DNA of 64,000 bases from Paenibacillus methanolicus (GTDB lineage: Bacteria; Bacillota; Bacilli; Paenibacillales; Paenibacillaceae), in assembly GCF_008124765.1 (NCBI RefSeq), contig NZ_VNHS01000003.1, positions 496,001 to 560,000 of the forward strand. The letters are read 5' to 3'. A program made the translations under genes and the position numbers. The notes under the pieces were generated by a model. That model saw nothing but the letters and a program-made list of their open reading frames with translations. It did no database searches and was not told the origin of the DNA. Positions 1 through 8,444 of the stretch are shown here, in pieces (within the stretch, counting starts at the first letter, position 1; each line of letters starts with the position of its first letter).

Positions 1-546
1 GCTGCCGTCAATCATCGTTAGCGCGCTCGTCCGCTTCGCAAGCGCCGCGACCCCTTCCAGATCCTGCAGCTGGAACAATCCCGATGTCGGGCTCTCCAGA
101 TAGATCAGACGCGTGTTCGGCCGCATAGCGGCTTCGAAGTCGGATAATAGACATCCGTCGACATAGGTGACTTCGACCCGGTACCGATTGGACAATTCGT
201 CCAAAAACTGCCTTGTCGGGCCATAGGCTTGATCGACGCAGATCACATGGTCGCCCGAGCGCAATAGCGCGTGCAACGAACCGGCGATGGCAGCCATCCC
301 CGATGCGAAGCAGCGCGCCTGCTCCGCCGACTCCAGTTCGGCGATTTTACGCTCCAAATATTGCACCGTCGGGTTGTTGCCTCGGGAATAGACGGTGGCA
401 GCCAACACGTCCTTCATGGCATGATCGAATGATTCATGGTCTTCGAACGCGAAGAGGCTATTTTGATAGATCGGGATGGTAACCGCGCCGTAGTGCTTCG
501 TATCCACCTGATCATGCGCCACGATGGTGTGCAGCCCTTCATCCAT
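1..546 (-). CDS. Cys/Met-metabolism PLP-dependent enzyme, N-terminal part (runs off the window)
   Basis: Only the first 182 codons are present; the gene continues past base 1. The protein starts MDEGLHTIVAHDQVDTKHYG and has the family signatures of cystathionine gamma-synthase/methionine gamma-lyase enzymes: YSRGNNPTVQYLE, then FASGMAAIAGSLHALLRSGD (cofactor-phosphate loop), a YGPT tetrapeptide and an ESPTSG segment. The Schiff-base lysine lies further on, so activity cannot be judged. The start is the ATG at 546, with GGAGAG seven bases upstream. It follows the sugar permease gene by 72 bases on the same strand and may be its last cistron, although a sulfur amino acid enzyme has no obvious link to sugar uptake. 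Family call is firm; exact reaction (beta/gamma-lyase or synthase) is open. Confidence 0.85.
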   Translation of the reverse strand, partial: MDEGLHTIVAHDQVDTKHYGAVTIPIYQNSLFAFEDHESFDHAMKDVLAATVYSRGNNPTVQYLERKIAELESAEQARCFASGMAAIAGSLHALLRSGDHVICVDQAYGPTRQFLDELSNRYRVEVTYVDGCLLSDFEAAMRPNTRLIYLESPTSGLFQLQDLEGVAALAKRTSALTMIDGS

Positions 547-567
547 TGGTTTTCTCTCCATATACCT

Positions 568-600
568 TCATTCCTTTGTTTGTGTCATTCCTTTGTTTGT
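568..600. repeat. Short tandem direct repeat (16 bp, period 17)
   Basis: The sequence TCATTCCTTTGTTTGT occurs at 568-583 and again at 585-600. On the minus strand each copy reads AAAGGAATGA, which looks like a weak ribosome binding site running into an ATG. It sits in the gap between the permease stop and the PLP enzyme start. No function is evident. Confidence 0.6.
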
Positions 601-618
601 AGCCGTGCCATCCCGCCG

Positions 619-1446
619 CTAACCTTTCTCGGCGCCTTGCGTCAGCCCTTCTACGATATACCGCTGAGCGAACGCAAACAGAACGACGGTCGGAATGACC
701 GATAATACGGTGCCGGCGGACATCGAGCCCCAATCCACGTCAAACTTCATGACGAACGCGTTCATCGCCACAGGCAGCGTCTTTAAGTTTTCGTCGTCAA
801 TAAACATGACCGCCATGAACAGCTCGTTCCAATTTTGTACGAATGCAAAAATAAAAGTCGATGCGATCCCCGGCAGCATCACCGGAATAATGACCCTGAT
901 CAGGGCCGTCAAACGGGAGCAGCCGTCGATCATCGCCGATTCCTCCAGACTGCTCGGGATGCGCTGGAAGAACCCGCGCAGCATGATGGTTGAGAATGGG
1001 ATAAGCATGACCGTATAAGAAAGGACCAAGGACAGCCGGTTGTTGATCAGGTTCAAGTCCGACATCAGCAGATAAAGCGGCGCCAGCGAAATAAAGCCAG
1101 GCAGCATTTGCGTCGAGAAGAAAGCCATCATGATTTGCTTATGCCCCCGGAATTGGAACCGGGCCATCACATAGCCGCTTAATATCGCAATACAGATGAC
1201 AATGAGCGCCGCGATCACGGAAATAAGCAGACTGTTGCCGATATAGACATGGAACTTCGATACTTTAAAAATGTTGGCGTAGTTTTCGAACGTCAGCCGC
1301 TCCGGCCAATATCGAATGGGCAGCGAGAAAATCTCTGTCCGAGGTTTCAACGAAGTGATCACGATCCAATACAGCGGGAAAGCCATGATCAGGAAATAGA
1401 TGGCGAGATAAAGCGTCTTCAGACTCATCAACAAGCGCGGCTTCAT
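619..1446 (-). CDS. Sugar ABC transporter permease, MalG type
   Basis: Inner-membrane permease of a CUT1-type carbohydrate importer, 275 residues, close to the usual MalG-type length. About six hydrophobic segments are visible, beginning LYLAIYFLIMAFPLYWIVI. The cytoplasmic EAA loop that contacts the ATPase is SLEESAMIDGCSRLTALIRV (EAA---G type), roughly residues 180-205. It starts directly after the stop codon of the preceding permease, with AGGTGA seven bases upstream. With the two genes before it (binding protein, MalF-type permease) it forms one importer. No ATPase gene is present, as is common in Bacillales where a shared MsmX-type ATPase serves many importers. The substrate cannot be read from the sequence. 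Confidence 0.93.
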   Translation of the reverse strand: MKPRLLMSLKTLYLAIYFLIMAFPLYWIVITSLKPRTEIFSLPIRYWPERLTFENYANIFKVSKFHVYIGNSLLISVIAALIVICIAILSGYVMARFQFRGHKQIMMAFFSTQMLPGFISLAPLYLLMSDLNLINNRLSLVLSYTVMLIPFSTIMLRGFFQRIPSSLEESAMIDGCSRLTALIRVIIPVMLPGIASTFIFAFVQNWNELFMAVMFIDDENLKTLPVAMNAFVMKFDVDWGSMSAGTVLSVIPTVVLFAFAQRYIVEGLTQGAEKG

Positions 1447-2328
1447 CTAGAAATCACCTGCTTTTTCCGACTTCGTCGCCAGCAAATAAAACACGGTATA
1501 CAGCATGAGAATGAGGATCATGATGACGCCGATTGCCGATGCCATCCCGTAATCCCCGCCATAGATAATCTTCTCCAGCATGAGCGAAGAGAGAATATGG
1601 GTCGTTCCGGCAGGACCGCCATTCGTAAGGCCATAGATGATGGATGGATCGTTGAAGATCCAGATGGCCCGGAGCAACGTCGTTGCGATAACCGTCGGAA
1701 GAATATAGGGGAACGTGACGTTAAAAAACTTGCGCAGCCCTCCGGCTCCATCCATCTCCGCCGCCTCGTACAGATCGGCAGGCACCGATTGCAGCGCGGC
1801 CAGCAGCATGATCGCGAAGAAAGCGACACCGTACCAGACGTTCGCAATGATGACCGACGTCATGGCCCACTTCGGATCGGAGAGAAAGCCGATGCGCGTC
1901 TCGATCAGCCCCGTCCGCAGGAGCAGATCATTTATGACGCCAATCTGCGAGTTGAACATCCACTTCCAGATCAAGCCGATCAGAAAACCCGACAATGCCC
2001 AGGAATAGAATACGAAGCCTTGATAGACGCCTCTTCCTCTGAAGCTCTTCCGCAGCACGAGGGCAAGCGACAACCCGATCAGAAACTGCAACACAAGCGA
2101 GAAGAACACCCAATACGCGCTGTTCTCGAGCGCCGCAAGAAACTTCGCGTCTCGAAACGCGGTTTCGAAATTTTGCAGTCCGATAAACTGAACGTTCGTC
2201 AAATCAAACAGCACGTAATTTTGAAACGCCATCACTACCCCTTGCATGAAAGGATAGAACGTAAACGCCAGCAACAACGCCAAGGCAGGAAGCAAACTCA
2301 GTACGATGTACTTTCGCTGCTTGCTCAC
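1447..2328 (-). CDS. Sugar ABC transporter permease, MalF type
   Basis: The 293-residue partner permease, starting MSKQRKYIVLSLLPALALLL, with six predicted membrane segments. Its EAA loop is DLYEAAEMDGAGGLRKFFNV, near residues 195-215. The start is GTG at 2328 with AGGTGAG five bases before it; no in-frame ATG fits better. The stop codon abuts the ATG of the next permease, so translation is probably coupled. It follows the binding-protein gene after a stable hairpin that likely lowers transcript level for the permeases relative to the binding protein. Confidence 0.93.
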   Translation of the reverse strand: MSKQRKYIVLSLLPALALLLAFTFYPFMQGVVMAFQNYVLFDLTNVQFIGLQNFETAFRDAKFLAALENSAYWVFFSLVLQFLIGLSLALVLRKSFRGRGVYQGFVFYSWALSGFLIGLIWKWMFNSQIGVINDLLLRTGLIETRIGFLSDPKWAMTSVIIANVWYGVAFFAIMLLAALQSVPADLYEAAEMDGAGGLRKFFNVTFPYILPTVIATTLLRAIWIFNDPSIIYGLTNGGPAGTTHILSSLMLEKIIYGGDYGMASAIGVIMILILMLYTVFYLLATKSEKAGDF

Positions 2329-2356
2329 ACCATCTCACCTTCCCCGCTAGTAAAAT

Positions 2357-2386
2357 GCGGTGGGCGAATCGCACGCCGCCCACCGC
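2357..2386 (-). terminator. Intercistronic hairpin after the binding-protein gene (partial terminator or RNA stabiliser)
   Basis: A perfect 10-bp stem, GCGGTGGGCG at 2357-2366 pairing with CGCCCACCGC at 2377-2386, lies ten bases after the binding-protein stop. On the minus strand only a short ATTTTA follows, so it is more likely an attenuator or 3'-end stabiliser than a full terminator. This is a common device for making more binding protein than permease. Confidence 0.6.
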
Positions 2387-2395
2387 GTATATCGG

Positions 2396-3721
2396 TTATT
2401 TGTTCAACTGTGCTTTCGCTTGCACCCAGTAATTGTCCCATTCTTTCAGCGTATCTTCTACGCTCGCCTGACCCAGCAGCATCCGCTGTCCGGATTCCAT
2501 GGCGACCGTGCCCCATTGTCCGTTGGCCGGATATTCGAAAGGCGGCTTGAAGTTAACGAACGTATCCGGCTGATTCGTCATATCCAGCAATGTCTTGTAG
2601 GGCCCGCTTTGGAAAAAAGCGTCCTCCGTGGCGGAAGAATGAATCGGCACCGTGCCGTGGCTCTTCGACAGCTTCGTGTTCTCTTCCGGCGAAGACAGGA
2701 AGCTGATCAGCTTCCAGGCTGCTTCCTTGTTCTTGGAATAGGCGGGGATGCCCCAACCCGCTCCGCCGGCGGAGATGAGCGCTTTGCCCTGCGGTCCCTT
2801 CGGCATCGGAGCGGTCGCCCATGTGCCTTCCTCCATGCTGTCGGTCAACGACTGAATCACATCCGGATCCTGCAATAGGAACGCCGTTACGCCGGATGTA
2901 AACGCTTGCACTTGTTCCTGGAAGCCCCAGTTAATCGAGTCCGGCGGAGAACCTTCCTTATACAATTTCACGTACTGTTCTACCGCTTCCTTCGCTTCAG
3001 GAGACGAGTAGATGGTGCCTTCATCCTTCAGGAACATCGCGTCATCGATGTTAATCTTCTCCGAGCTGTAAGCCTGGATCATGGTATCCGGAACGGCGTT
3101 GGCGCCGGATCCTCCGCGGAACGAGAAGCCAAAGCGATTCTTGGAAGGATCGGTCAGCTTCACGGAAGCGTCCACCAACTCCTGGTAGGTTGTCGGAACG
3201 GCGATTCCCGCTTCTTTCAGCCAATCCGCTCGATAAAACAGCTGCCGCTGATAGAGTCCATTCGCGATAAAATACAGTTTGTCGCCGACGGAAGCGACGG
3301 ATTGGGCGACGGAGGTGACGGTGCCAAAGTCATCCCAGCTTTTCGCGTATTCGTTTAGCGGTTCTACGTAGCCATTGTTCACGAATTCCGCCACGTTGAG
3401 GTCGCGAACCTCAAGCACATCAAGCTCTTGTTTCGCATTGAGCATCGTTCTTATTTTGTTGTCCGCCTGATCGAACGGCGGCGAAATCAGCTCGACTTTG
3501 ATGTTCGGATTCTGATCCATGAATGCCTTTATGCCTTCTTGAATGATGGCCGTGCGGTTAGGGCTGGTCAAACTTTCGATCATGCGCAGCGTGACGACCT
3601 TGTCGTCCCCGCCATTCCCGTTCCCGGATCCGGACGAGTTGCAGGCCGTCACGGTCAAACTGAGCGTCAAACCAATCATCGATACGGTTAACAGCGATTG
3701 CTTCCAAGACTTATTCTGCAT
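2396..3721 (-). CDS. Sugar ABC transporter solute-binding lipoprotein (CUT1 type)
   Basis: Extracytoplasmic substrate-binding lipoprotein, 441 residues from the chosen start. Residues 1-27 are a lipoprotein signal ending in LTVTAC, the lipobox cysteine that is lipidated, followed by a Gly/Ser/Asn-rich linker. The rest is a type 1 sugar-binding protein, with MIESLTSPNRTAIIQEGIKA and a typical C-terminal AGGAGWGIPAYSKNKEAAWK segment. The ATG at 3721 is preferred because TGAGGGGG lies at the right distance; the in-frame TTG at 3736 overlaps that site. It is first in the operon and is read from a TTGACA-17-TATATT promoter carrying the GntR operator. Ligand unknown; neighbours suggest a plant oligosaccharide or sugar acid. 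Confidence 0.93.
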   Translation of the reverse strand: MQNKSWKQSLLTVSMIGLTLSLTVTACNSSGSGNGNGGDDKVVTLRMIESLTSPNRTAIIQEGIKAFMDQNPNIKVELISPPFDQADNKIRTMLNAKQELDVLEVRDLNVAEFVNNGYVEPLNEYAKSWDDFGTVTSVAQSVASVGDKLYFIANGLYQRQLFYRADWLKEAGIAVPTTYQELVDASVKLTDPSKNRFGFSFRGGSGANAVPDTMIQAYSSEKINIDDAMFLKDEGTIYSSPEAKEAVEQYVKLYKEGSPPDSINWGFQEQVQAFTSGVTAFLLQDPDVIQSLTDSMEEGTWATAPMPKGPQGKALISAGGAGWGIPAYSKNKEAAWKLISFLSSPEENTKLSKSHGTVPIHSSATEDAFFQSGPYKTLLDMTNQPDTFVNFKPPFEYPANGQWGTVAMESGQRMLLGQASVEDTLKEWDNYWVQAKAQLNK

Positions 3722-3753
3722 TGGAATCCCCCTCAATGAGTATCATACTGTAT

Positions 3754-3800
3754 ACCTGTCTGATAGGTTTAAATATAGGGAGGGTTTTACAAGTTGTCAA
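3754..3800 (-). promoter_or_regulatory. Promoter and GntR operator of the sugar transporter operon
   Basis: On the minus strand the -35 box TTGACA (3795-3800) is followed by exactly 17 bp and the -10 box TATATT (3772-3777). Immediately downstream, covering the expected start site, is the dyad ACCTATCAGACAGGT (3754-3768). The same 15-mer, differing only at the central base, lies at the same place in the promoter of the adjacent GntR gene. FadR-family repressors bind this kind of short dyad, so the operon is probably repressed by that regulator until its ligand appears. Confidence 0.8.
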
Positions 3801-3815
3801 TATCTAAATTTTCCG

Positions 3816-4496
3816 TCAATAATCCTTTATGGTCTCTTCGATAATATCCATCATTTTGTTAAATTCATTTAGCGCGTGCTGACAATCGTGATTTGCGATA
3901 CCGTCGAATAAGGTACGGTGGAACGGGTACGTATTATCGAACAGCTCCTTCACCCCGAACGGGCCGGAAAAGAACTTTTTGATCAACTCCGATATGGATT
4001 CATACACGCTGTGCAGCAACGGATTGCCTGCGGCATCGTAAATGTGCTGATGGAATACGTAATCGATCGCCGACGTATCCAGACCTTTCTGCTTTCGTTC
4101 GTCATATTCTGCCAGGCAAGCTTTCATCTCCTCGATCTTGCCTGCCGTGATCCGTTTCGCGGCCAGTTCGACAGCCTTGCCCTCCAGCGCCCTTCGAACA
4201 TCCAAAATATCGAGCAAAAACGATTTCTCGTTGTCTATTTTCACTTTTCCGCTATATCGGTAGGAGCCGGAGTCGCTTACAAATATGCCTTTGCCGTTAA
4301 CGACCTTCACGATTTCAGTCGCTTCCAAATATCGGAGCGCTTCGCGCAAAGAGGAACGGCCTACCCCAAACATGCGAACGAGCTCGTCGACGGACGGAAG
4401 CTTGTCTCCTTCCGCCAGCCCTTTGTCGGCAATATATCGGATGATTTCTTCCGACACGAGTTCGTGCACATGCTGCTTTTTGATGATGCGAACCAT
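3816..4496 (-). CDS. GntR-family (FadR subfamily) transcriptional regulator
   Basis: DNA-binding regulator of 226 residues from the ATG at 4496. An N-terminal winged helix-turn-helix (about 1-75) includes DKLPSVDELVRMFGVGRSSL and REALRYLEATEIVKVVNGKG. A C-terminal FCD all-helical ligand domain follows, with DVRRALEGKAVELAAKR, FHQHIYDAAGN and HRTLFDGI, whose Asp/His residues usually bind a metal and an organic acid. An upstream in-frame reading is possible but would overlap the operator, so the internal ATG (AAAGGATGG upstream) is preferred. It is directly upstream of the transporter operon. Matching operators in both promoters indicate repression of the transporter and autoregulation. The effector is probably a sugar acid or related carboxylate (inference from the subfamily). 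Confidence 0.92.
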   Translation of the reverse strand: MVRIIKKQHVHELVSEEIIRYIADKGLAEGDKLPSVDELVRMFGVGRSSLREALRYLEATEIVKVVNGKGIFVSDSGSYRYSGKVKIDNEKSFLLDILDVRRALEGKAVELAAKRITAGKIEEMKACLAEYDERKQKGLDTSAIDYVFHQHIYDAAGNPLLHSVYESISELIKKFFSGPFGVKELFDNTYPFHRTLFDGIANHDCQHALNEFNKMMDIIEETIKDY

Positions 4497-4516
4497 ATAT
4501 TTCAACCATCCTTTAT

Positions 4517-4562
4517 ACCTGTCAGATAGGTGAATATTATTGAAATATCTTTGAAATGTCAA
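4517..4562 (-). promoter_or_regulatory. Promoter and autoregulatory operator of the GntR gene
   Basis: Minus-strand -35 TTGACA (4557-4562), a 17-bp spacer, -10 TAATAT (4534-4539), then the dyad ACCTATCTGACAGGT (4517-4531). Geometry and operator match the transporter promoter almost exactly. The placement over the start site argues for repression. Confidence 0.8.
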
Positions 4563-4643
4563 CTAACCGCGCTAGCTCGCGACCCGCATCTCCGCTGGCG
4601 TCGTCAACTATGCATCAGGAACTCGCATAACGACAGCTAACGA

Positions 4644-4687
4644 CAAAGTGCTTAACAAGGACTCACTCGTCCTAGTTAAGCACTTTG
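4644..4687. terminator. Terminator-like hairpin between GH116 and the GntR gene
   Basis: A long, nearly perfect stem: CAAAGTGCTTAAC (4644-4656) pairs with GTTAAGCACTTTG (4675-4687), and an inner AGGAC/GTCCT adds five pairs after one A/A mismatch. It lies about 45 bases after the GH116 stop codon. Neither strand has a strong T tract, so termination strength is uncertain. Confidence 0.55.
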
Positions 4688-4731
4688 CTTTGTCCTATCG
4701 GCTTACCTATCCGCTTCGCAGCGGCGGCTGT

Positions 4732-7341
4732 TCATTCCCACGTCACTCGCAGCGACTGCCCGGCCTGAATCGTGATTGGATTCGGGAATATCAAGGCCCC
4801 CTCAAGAAGGACAGACGATTGTTCACCGCCCTGGTAGACCGCTCGGCAGCGGTCAATTCCGCTTAGCTGCGGCAGCTTGAACACGTTCAGCGTGAGATGT
4901 CCGGCAAGAACTTGAAGCTCCGCGCCCGATGAGTGCTGTTCGAAAACGCCCCAGCCGCTGCCGATGGACCAGAACGTCCGAAACTTTCCATTCTCGGCTC
5001 GAACAGGCGCGAAGCCGATCATTCCCCGGTTCAAGTCGTATTCGAATCCGCTGAACGATAACAGCAGCGAGTAACTGGCCATCGACCGCGCATAGTTGGA
5101 ACCGCATTCCATCTCATTCCACGGATTTCGCTTCTCCCCGTCATACCGGTCCCGGATGGCGGAGACGATCGCTACGCCTTCCTCGATCATCCCCTCTTGA
5201 ATCATATGCGAGGCCGCTTGGTATTCGAATCCGGTCATCGTCTCCGAGGCATAGGTGAGCGGAACCGCCGGCCGCTGCGTACCTTCCGGCCATGTGCAGA
5301 TGACCAGCCCCGCTTCGTCGTTAAGCGAGAATAACCGCCAGGCGTTCGCCTCGTCGCGCATCGATCTGAAATTGTCGGCGTAGAGGGAACGCAGCGCCGC
5401 CTGCGTCTTCGCCGGGTCGAAAATCTCGCCAAGTCCGCATAGGTTGGCATGCCACTGCGCGATCACCTGATCGATGACGCAGCCATCGCCGATCTGATAT
5501 TTGATCTCGCCCGTCTCCTCATTCCAATAATCCGCCACGGCATTATCACCGGCTAATGATTCCCCGTTGTCGTATATCTCCAGAACGCGCCGATCGCTCA
5601 AGTCAAGCCGCTGCGTATAGTAACTTCCGTTGAAGAGGTGCTCGTCGACCCACGCTTTCCCCTTGGCGAAGAGTGCCCTATACTCGATTGCTCTCTCCGC
5701 CTCGCCGAAATGTTCCGCCATCTCCGCGCCGGCCTTCAAAGCGGCCAGATAGAAGCCGCTGAGCCAGGCGTTCGGTCCGAACAGCTCCATATCCAGCGTA
5801 TGGTGCTGCCGTCCTTCAAGCACGCCGTCCTTGTCGGCATCCCAGCCATCCGGGTTTTCCTCCGACCACGCGTATTCGATGGACTGTTTAATCACGTCCC
5901 AGTGCGAAGCCAGCCAGTCATGGTCGCCCGATATTTTCCAATCCCGATACGCCTTAATGACGCCGCCCATCTGCCCGTCAACGCAAGCGCGGAACGGCTC
6001 GGGTTCCCGCCCGACCGGCAGCATCAGCCGAAAAGCCATGCTCCCGCCCTCGCGATAATTGTAGCGGAAATCAAGCGAGCGCATGCTCCGCTCCAAGGAA
6101 GGGAATAAGAACGGCAGCGCGTAAGCATAGTTCCACACATGCGTACAGGAGCCTTCGCAGCATCCAACATCTTCGATGCACCCTTCGAAACCATAGAAGG
6201 AGCCGTCCGTTAACCGCAGACAAGCCGCCGATTTGAGGACGGATAGATTTGCCGAGACGGCTTCCATGATGACAGGCGGAACCGTCGTGGAGAACAGCGC
6301 GGTCTGGAAATCTCGCGTCGCGACTTCCAAGCGCTCCCATTCCCGAAGCGCATATTGCGCGCTCGCAAGCGAATCCAAGAACAGCCCGGCATAATAATTC
6401 CGCCACGCCGTTGGCTGAACCGCAGGCTCCGGATTCCAATGGTTGATCACATTCGGGAAGTTCCAGCTTAGTACGAATCGCACCTTCCGTCTCTCGCCCT
6501 GCGCAAGTTCCATATGGGCCGCGAGCGTTGCATTGTCTTGGTGCCGCTGCGGGGGCTGCTCCGGCAGATAGTTCCGGTTGGTCAGCATGCCTGGCTTCGC
6601 GAAATCCCGCCAATACATCTCGAGATTGTCGAACCAGCCTCCGCGATACCAGAATTCCTGATAGCTGACCGTTTCTTCTTGGACAGCCAGCGTGATATCG
6701 CCGAATCGCGGATCATCCTCCGCATACTGCGCACTGCCTAATTTCAGGCTATGTACCCCTTCCGCGAAATGATAAGCATGAACAATTTGCTCCGTTGGCT
6801 TCGGGTTGCAAGCCGTGAATGCAACGGTATAGGTAACGGGATGCGGCAGCGGATTCTCCAACTCCACTTCGAACATCGCGCATGGAATGCTGGAATCCTT
6901 GTCGTTCAAAGGGATAAACGGGTTAAAAGCGGTAAGGTTCACTTGGCCCGGGAAACGTTCGTCCGTAAAGGCAAGCTTAGCAAACGGGAAAGCGCCTTCA
7001 AACTCGACCTGTCGAAAATGCGCCATGCCTGCCAGCGTATTGCTTTCCGGTCCGAAGCCATAACCGCTGTGCATCGCTCCGCCGCGAATAGGCTCGCCCA
7101 TATAAGGCGCGGGATAATCCCCCTGCAGCACCCTCGCATCCATCAGCTTCCCGTCGGCCTCCGCCTTCACCGCGATATGGCTGAATCCGCTAAAGCTTCT
7201 TTTGTTCGGTGAATTGAAGATTTCCCAGTCCACCAGCCTGCCATTGCCTGCTAATCCGATACTGCCCGAGCCGATTCCCCCCAGCGGGAAAGAAATCTCT
7301 CTCGTCTGGTTTCCCCGATACGTTTTGCTCATCGTTTCCAT
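4732..7341 (-). CDS. Glycoside hydrolase family 116 (beta-glucosidase/GBA2-like)
   Basis: An 869-residue cytoplasmic enzyme with no signal peptide. An N-terminal beta domain begins near SFPLGGIGSGSIGLAGNGRL (about 18-37). A C-terminal (alpha/alpha)6 barrel carries the GH116 marks CTHVWNYAYALPFLFPSLE (399-417), GVLEGRQHHTLD (506-517) and CVIDQVIAQW (621-630). By analogy with GBA2 and characterised bacterial GH116 enzymes, Glu509 is the likely nucleophile and Asp624 the acid/base. Known members hydrolyse beta-glucosides, beta-xylosides or N-acetyl-glucosaminides. The ATG at 7341 has GGTGG six bases upstream; the ATG three codons on is also possible. It is not tightly linked to neighbours, but its cytoplasmic location fits processing of imported oligosaccharides. 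Confidence 0.9.
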   Translation of the reverse strand: METMSKTYRGNQTREISFPLGGIGSGSIGLAGNGRLVDWEIFNSPNKRSFSGFSHIAVKAEADGKLMDARVLQGDYPAPYMGEPIRGGAMHSGYGFGPESNTLAGMAHFRQVEFEGAFPFAKLAFTDERFPGQVNLTAFNPFIPLNDKDSSIPCAMFEVELENPLPHPVTYTVAFTACNPKPTEQIVHAYHFAEGVHSLKLGSAQYAEDDPRFGDITLAVQEETVSYQEFWYRGGWFDNLEMYWRDFAKPGMLTNRNYLPEQPPQRHQDNATLAAHMELAQGERRKVRFVLSWNFPNVINHWNPEPAVQPTAWRNYYAGLFLDSLASAQYALREWERLEVATRDFQTALFSTTVPPVIMEAVSANLSVLKSAACLRLTDGSFYGFEGCIEDVGCCEGSCTHVWNYAYALPFLFPSLERSMRSLDFRYNYREGGSMAFRLMLPVGREPEPFRACVDGQMGGVIKAYRDWKISGDHDWLASHWDVIKQSIEYAWSEENPDGWDADKDGVLEGRQHHTLDMELFGPNAWLSGFYLAALKAGAEMAEHFGEAERAIEYRALFAKGKAWVDEHLFNGSYYTQRLDLSDRRVLEIYDNGESLAGDNAVADYWNEETGEIKYQIGDGCVIDQVIAQWHANLCGLGEIFDPAKTQAALRSLYADNFRSMRDEANAWRLFSLNDEAGLVICTWPEGTQRPAVPLTYASETMTGFEYQAASHMIQEGMIEEGVAIVSAIRDRYDGEKRNPWNEMECGSNYARSMASYSLLLSFSGFEYDLNRGMIGFAPVRAENGKFRTFWSIGSGWGVFEQHSSGAELQVLAGHLTLNVFKLPQLSGIDRCRAVYQGGEQSSVLLEGALIFPNPITIQAGQSLRVTWE

Positions 7342-7474
7342 CGTTTACCACCCTCCCTCCCCCCCATCATAACCAGCCAGCTTCAACGTGAACAGGGACT
7401 ATTGGCGGGGACTCCATGCTCTTGAGAACGGGCAGCTTCCGGCGCCGGTTTCGGCCCAAAGCCAAGACCAACCT

Positions 7475-8035
7475 CTACTTCGCGGAGCAGCGCATATCCT
7501 CCTTCTGCCTGGCGATATAAGAGCGCAAACTCCCTCGATACATCGTTCGCAGCGCTTTCGTCTGCTCGAAATCATACGGGGTCGTGAGCTCGGACGGTTT
7601 GGCGCTGATGGCGATCCCGTTCTCCTCCAGCATCGCGGCGACGAATTGCGTGCAGAAGTAAGCCCGCTCGCGTCTAATCCGCTTCTTGAGCAGAATGCCG
7701 AACAAGCCGAGCAGATTATATTTGTACTGGTGCTCATTTCTCCTAATCTCTTCGATTCTGGACTTCATCCGCTCGTACGATTCCCTGTCGACCTTGCAGT
7801 AGAACACGGCGCACGTGGCGCCATCGAACAGCTCTCCCCGTACATCTTCCCGTACGAAACCGCCGATCCACGGGTTCTTCGGGCATTTGCGGCCAAAGCT
7901 GTACACTTCCTCGAGCGACGGGTCCAGCGCAATCGAAGCATGGTTCAACGACACCTTGGTGAATAGCTTAATGAGCCTCGTGAAGATCGTCCCCGTATCG
8001 GTCAGAAGCACGTATACCTTCAAGCTCTCTTCCAT
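7475..8035 (-). CDS. Small permuted papain-fold protein (YiiX/YycO/NlpC-P60-like)
   Basis: A 186-residue soluble protein. Counted from its start, His32 in LNHASIAL comes first and Cys128 in YFCTQFVAAML comes later. That His-before-Cys order marks the circularly permuted papain-like amidase/peptidase superfamily (YiiX, YycO, C92). Other family-like features are the opening VYVLLTDTGTIFTRLIK and YNLLGLFG in the middle. No signal peptide is visible, so it would act inside the cell or at the inner membrane face. The ATG at 8035 has GGGGAGA six bases upstream and is preferred over the GTG six codons earlier. Substrates of this family are mostly unknown (lipids, peptides or acyl groups). The genomic context gives no clue. 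Confidence 0.75.
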   Translation of the reverse strand: MEESLKVYVLLTDTGTIFTRLIKLFTKVSLNHASIALDPSLEEVYSFGRKCPKNPWIGGFVREDVRGELFDGATCAVFYCKVDRESYERMKSRIEEIRRNEHQYKYNLLGLFGILLKKRIRRERAYFCTQFVAAMLEENGIAISAKPSELTTPYDFEQTKALRTMYRGSLRSYIARQKEDMRCSAK

Positions 8036-8275
8036 AACTTTCTCCCCTAGCACTAACGTTATGCTTTAAGGATAAGGGATGGAGCCGGTTTCGGAATCGC
8101 TCTGGGGAACGGTTCGATGCTCGACCGCAGACGGGTACGATGACAAGTCGCAAGATCAGGGTAAGCCGTCGATAGACAAGGCGAAACGGCTGTCGCCGTC
8201 TTTTAGCGGCGCGTTACGTTCCGAAGAAATGCAAGATGACTTATATGCGTGAAACATATAAATTCTTTGTATTTC
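8036..8275. other. Intergenic stretch upstream of the papain-like gene
   Basis: Together with the terminator and 136 further bases before the GH2 stop, this is a gene-free gap of about 409 bases. No ORF, RNA gene or convincing promoter was recognised. Bases around 8180-8220 hold only a weak CGCCG/CGGCG stem. The stretch 8309-8444 is AT-rich and also shows nothing definable. Confidence 0.5.
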
Positions 8276-8308
8276 AAAAAAAAGACTCGCGGCAACGGGC
8301 GGCGAGTC
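8276..8308 (-). terminator. Rho-independent terminator of the GH2 gene
   Basis: On the minus strand a GACTCGC/GCGAGTC stem (8302-8308 with 8284-8290) is followed directly by eight T residues (8276-8283). It lies about 136 bases past the GH2 stop codon and closes the transporter-GH2 operon. Confidence 0.85.
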
Positions 8309-8444
8309 CAAAAGTTTATATGTTTAAGGGGGTAGCTTTAGTATAGGCTTCCTTCATTAACGCAGTGTGAAGGCAACATTTCAATTGGATTACAATTGAT
8401 GCACGCGCCATATAAACATTCTTAAGCAGTCCAGCCTATGCTTT

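Noticed and set aside
1249-2550. Long plus-strand open frame (433 codons) opposite the permease genes
   Set aside because: It is Arg/Gln/His-rich, matches no family, has no credible ribosome binding site and lies antisense to two clear permeases. It is a high-GC shadow frame. The same applies to the plus-strand frames opposite GH116, GH97 (25848-26672) and the NRPS genes.
8309-8444. Small RNA or riboswitch upstream of the terminator at 8276
   Set aside because: The stretch is the 3' trailer of the GH2 transcript. It has only weak local pairing and no recognisable riboswitch core.
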